Assembly (NCBI GenBank): GCA_016934035.1
Contig: JAFGTP010000031.1
Location: 62,001-126,000, forward strand
Direction of reading: 5' to 3'
Length of the DNA stretch: 64,000 nt
Source: Fidelibacterota bacterium
GTDB taxonomy: Bacteria; Fidelibacterota; UBA2242; JAFGTP01
Part shown: piece by piece, positions 61,460-64,000 of the stretch
How positions within the stretch are numbered: the first letter of the stretch is position 1
Layout of the letters: each line of letters begins with the position of its first letter
Notes under the pieces: model-generated
What the model saw: the letters and a program-made list of their open reading frames with translations, nothing else
Told to the model about the DNA's origin: nothing
Databases searched by the model: none
Position numbers and translations under genes: made by a program

Positions 61460-61712
61460 AAATCCCTCTTGTCAAAGTACGCCGTGCTATCAATTATATT
61501 AGGAAATATTAAAATAAGAATCAAACTATTTTTGATTATACCGGACATTAATTATCTTGATTATCTAAACCTATATCATTAACATACTTCCGATTAATCG
61601 GAGTTAATAACATCTAAAAATTGGAAAACAATATTTATTTTTCTTATTATAATTACAATATATTAAATTAAGCTGGAAAATGGCTTTAGAATAAAAAAAT
61701 GATTGAAATTAG
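61460..61712. promoter_or_regulatory. Divergent promoter region, surface protein / helicase
   Basis: A 253-bp AT-rich gap between oppositely oriented genes. A near-palindrome, cttccgattaatcggag (61591-61607), is the only clear feature and could bind a regulator. No ribosome site for the helicase is strong. Confidence 0.35.
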
Positions 61713-64000
61713 ATGAAGCAGTACATAGCCGGATATATTATAGACAATCTGCCGGGTCTTTTTGAACCCGGTTCCAAAAGATTAAATGATGTCAATTCAC
61801 TGTTGCAACGGCTGACACATTTTCAGGTGGCAACCAAAAGCGGAATGGAAAAAGAAGAGAGAGAATATCCCTCGATGATTGCTATTCTGATCAATATCCT
61901 GCAGCGCGGTATGCCCACAAAGATGAATATGTTTGCTTTGCGAAATATAGTCGACCATGCATCGCTGCTGGAATTTGATGAATCCAATCCTGATGAAATC
62001 AATATTCGGTTAATCAACCCAGACCAGGATATTCGAAAACTGGTATTCCGGTCCCTGCATCCCATTGATTCCAGGCTGACTATTGAGGACTTATCGGCGA
62101 ATTATGAAAAAACCTGGGAAGCGCTGGACGATAAATATGAAATTCACTTTTTGCAGCATGAACTTCCCGATGCCCTGGAAAAAATCCTGAAGGACCAGAG
62201 TAATTATTTTGTTCAGTTGCTGGCCCGACAACGGCCGATCAAAAATATTATTGAAAGGTCTGACCGAAAGGATTTATTCTCTTCCCTTGATTTGGAAAGA
62301 TGTGACCGTCAGCCGGTGGATTATTCGCTGGAATTACCTTATTATGATGAGGGAAAACCTCATGGAATTGTCATTGAAATTGATGGTTCGTCCCATAAAA
62401 AGGAAGACCAGATTGAATTTGATAAACAGATTACGAATGTACTCCGGGAATGCAATTGGTATGATACCCTGCGCCTGACTCAGGAAGACTTCAAAAGTAC
62501 GGATTATTTTTATAAGCTTAAAAATTCCCTTTTTGACATCATCTACGGTGATTACATCAGCACCTGCCGGGAAAACTATTTTTCACCTCTTTGGTCCGAT
62601 CCACTGGGCAATGAAGTCCTGCATCTGGCCCTCGTGCCTTTTGCTGTCGCCAGAATTCAACGAGTGTTTCTGGAGGCCATTGCCAAAGAAAAATTACCCT
62701 TGAATCAGCCCAGCTGGAAAATCGCAGTCCTTGAGCGGGATGTTCCTTGCGGGAAACTGGCCCTGGATGATCTGCAGGAAACCCTGTTTAGATTGAGCAG
62801 TTTGCTTCAGGAAAAAGACAGATTGTTACTGCCGGAGATTGAACTGGAGGTCTACAATACTGCAGAATTTCAGAACAGCAGTTTTCAGAACACCCGGACA
62901 GAACGAATTGCCAATTTTAAACCAGACCGAAACTATGATCTGATCATCGATATCGGACTTTTAGAAGCGACCCAGGCGCCGGTCCTGCGATTTCAGAATG
63001 CCCAAGAAGTCATCACTATCCGGTCGGCGCAATATATTGAAGCAGACCGCCGTATCTGTACCGGTTCACTGTTACAGTACAATCCATTCAGTGTCAGAGG
63101 CAAGAATGAGATCAACAACCATTGGGAAACAGATACCATTTCCACGAATAACCTGGAATATTTTTTACAATCGATCTTTCGGAAAATAACTTTTCGCGAT
63201 CACCAGATACCCATTCTGAATATTGCCTTGCAATGCCAATCGGTAATCGGTCTGCTGGCGCCGGGATCGGGCAAATCTATTACCTATCAACTGTCGGCAT
63301 TCCTGCAGCCAGGAATCTGCATGATCGTCAGTCCGACAAAATCTCTCATCAAAAACCAGGTAGATTCCCTGCAGAACAATCGAATTGATATATGTTCTTC
63401 CCTCTGTAATTTTTTTGATAGTATACACAGGGATGAACTTTTTGAACAATTGATTGCCGGAAATATTCAATTTCTTCATATCTTGCCGGACCAGTTGCGG
63501 ACACGGGAGTTTCGGGAAATATTAAGAGAGATGCATCGGGCCGGACAATATTTCAGTTATTGTGTGATTGATGAAGCCCACTGTATCTCGGAATGGGGAC
63601 ATGATTTCAGGACCAATTATATGAAACTGGTAAAATTTGCCGGCAATAACTGTAAAACCAAAAATTTGGAGAGGCTACCTTTTTTCAGCCTCACCGCTAC
63701 GGCTTCTGATGATGTAGTTATGGACATTCGTAATGATTTTGAAAATTTTTCAGAAGAAAATATTATCAAATCTAAAAGTTTGGTGGGCCCGGAGTCCCAG
63801 TTTATCATTGTTGAATGCAATGTCGAAAATATGGCCTGTAAAAGCAAAAAAATATTCAGTGATATTCTTGGCGCTCAAAAACAGGAAACGATGATCAGAC
63901 TCCTGGAAGAAATTCCTGAAAAATTTAAAGGCCTTGCCCCAAACCCTGCCGGCATCATTTTTTGCCCCCATGAATCCGGGTATTATGGTGTCACGGATCG
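61713..64000 (+). CDS. Nuclease-RecQ-like helicase fusion, N-terminal part (runs off window)
   Basis: Partial protein, 762 codons. The ATG at 61713 directly follows a stop codon in its frame. Residues 1-200 are unassigned helical sequence. Near residues 218-240 VIEIDGSSHKKEDQIEFDKQ has the E-x-D-G ... H ... D pattern of DUF559/Vsr-like PD-(D/E)XK nucleases. Residues 490-760 form a superfamily 2 helicase start of RecQ type: QSVIGLLAPGSGKSITYQL with the P-loop Lys at about residue 521, IVSPTKSLIKNQVDSL, and VIDEAHCISEWGHDFRTNY near 617 (motif II with the RecQ-specific CISEWGHDFR), then FFSLTATASDDV (motif III). The rest is beyond the window. A nuclease joined to such a helicase suggests DNA repair or phage defence; that part is inference. 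Confidence 0.7.
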   Translation, partial: MKQYIAGYIIDNLPGLFEPGSKRLNDVNSLLQRLTHFQVATKSGMEKEEREYPSMIAILINILQRGMPTKMNMFALRNIVDHASLLEFDESNPDEINIRLINPDQDIRKLVFRSLHPIDSRLTIEDLSANYEKTWEALDDKYEIHFLQHELPDALEKILKDQSNYFVQLLARQRPIKNIIERSDRKDLFSSLDLERCDRQPVDYSLELPYYDEGKPHGIVIEIDGSSHKKEDQIEFDKQITNVLRECNWYDTLRLTQEDFKSTDYFYKLKNSLFDIIYGDYISTCRENYFSPLWSDPLGNEVLHLALVPFAVARIQRVFLEAIAKEKLPLNQPSWKIAVLERDVPCGKLALDDLQETLFRLSSLLQEKDRLLLPEIELEVYNTAEFQNSSFQNTRTERIANFKPDRNYDLIIDIGLLEATQAPVLRFQNAQEVITIRSAQYIEADRRICTGSLLQYNPFSVRGKNEINNHWETDTISTNNLEYFLQSIFRKITFRDHQIPILNIALQCQSVIGLLAPGSGKSITYQLSAFLQPGICMIVSPTKSLIKNQVDSLQNNRIDICSSLCNFFDSIHRDELFEQLIAGNIQFLHILPDQLRTREFREILREMHRAGQYFSYCVIDEAHCISEWGHDFRTNYMKLVKFAGNNCKTKNLERLPFFSLTATASDDVVMDIRNDFENFSEENIIKSKSLVGPESQFIIVECNVENMACKSKKIFSDILGAQKQETMIRLLEEIPEKFKGLAPNPAGIIFCPHESGYYGVTD

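Overview
The window looks like chromosomal DNA of an uncultured, Gram-negative FCB-superphylum bacterium (a Calditrichota / KSB1 / Marinimicrobia-like lineage rather than a classical Bacteroides). This is inferred from two secreted proteins ending in a Por/T9SS-type sorting domain with the YPNPFNP signature, a large TonB-dependent receptor, Omp85-type and lipoprotein envelope proteins, and at least one promoter of the Bacteroidota type (TTTG, 20 bp, TAnnTTTG). No rRNA, tRNA or CRISPR array was seen.

Region 1 (1-12.26 kb) is AT-rich and every gene is on the minus strand. Small unrelated genes (esterase fragment, two one-TM unknowns, GNAT, SPL-type radical SAM, VOC protein, divergent GH28, DUF1801/YdeI, AlkD-like repair protein, alpha/beta hydrolase with its WYL regulator, a broken nucleotidyltransferase, a small outer-membrane barrel, GIY-YIG/DUF4357) are separated by imperfect palindromes of about 130 bp that behave like integron attC sites. 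For several cassettes the 7-9 bases at the cassette start are complementary to the outer arm of that cassette's own downstream site, as cassette biology predicts. No integrase gene is in the window, so this is an integrase-less cassette cluster or the distal part of a chromosomal integron.

Region 2 (12.3-21.2 kb) is GC-richer: a pectin/rhamnogalacturonan locus with GH28, GH105 lipoprotein, secreted beta-helix protein and a TonB-dependent receptor, divergent from a membrane-anchored winged-helix regulator. Region 3 (21.3-26.7 kb) holds an alpha/beta hydrolase-cyclophilin fusion, an IS30 transposase remnant, small unknown genes, a cold-shock protein and an SDR enzyme.

Region 4 (26.8-34.4 kb) is a four-gene mannoside operon: secreted GH38 alpha-mannosidase, ROK sugar kinase, phosphomannose-isomerase-like cupin enzyme and an MFS sugar porter. 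Region 5 (34.5-49.5 kb) has a patatin, an unusually short Rho, two tail-to-tail REC/PAS sensor kinases, a four-gene envelope operon (beta-barrel, two CsgG/FlgO-like proteins, lipoprotein), divergent histidine-degradation genes ftcD and hutI, and two small membrane proteins.

Region 6 (49.6-57.6 kb) has a patatin-Omp85 (type Vd) protein and an arginine/proline cluster argR-argG-argH-proB-proA, with a MITE-like repeat between proB and proA. Region 7 (57.6-64 kb) has dispersed palindromes, a giant PKD-containing surface protein, and the first 762 codons of a helicase in which a PD-(D/E)XK-like nuclease segment precedes a RecQ-type helicase core; it runs off the end of the window.
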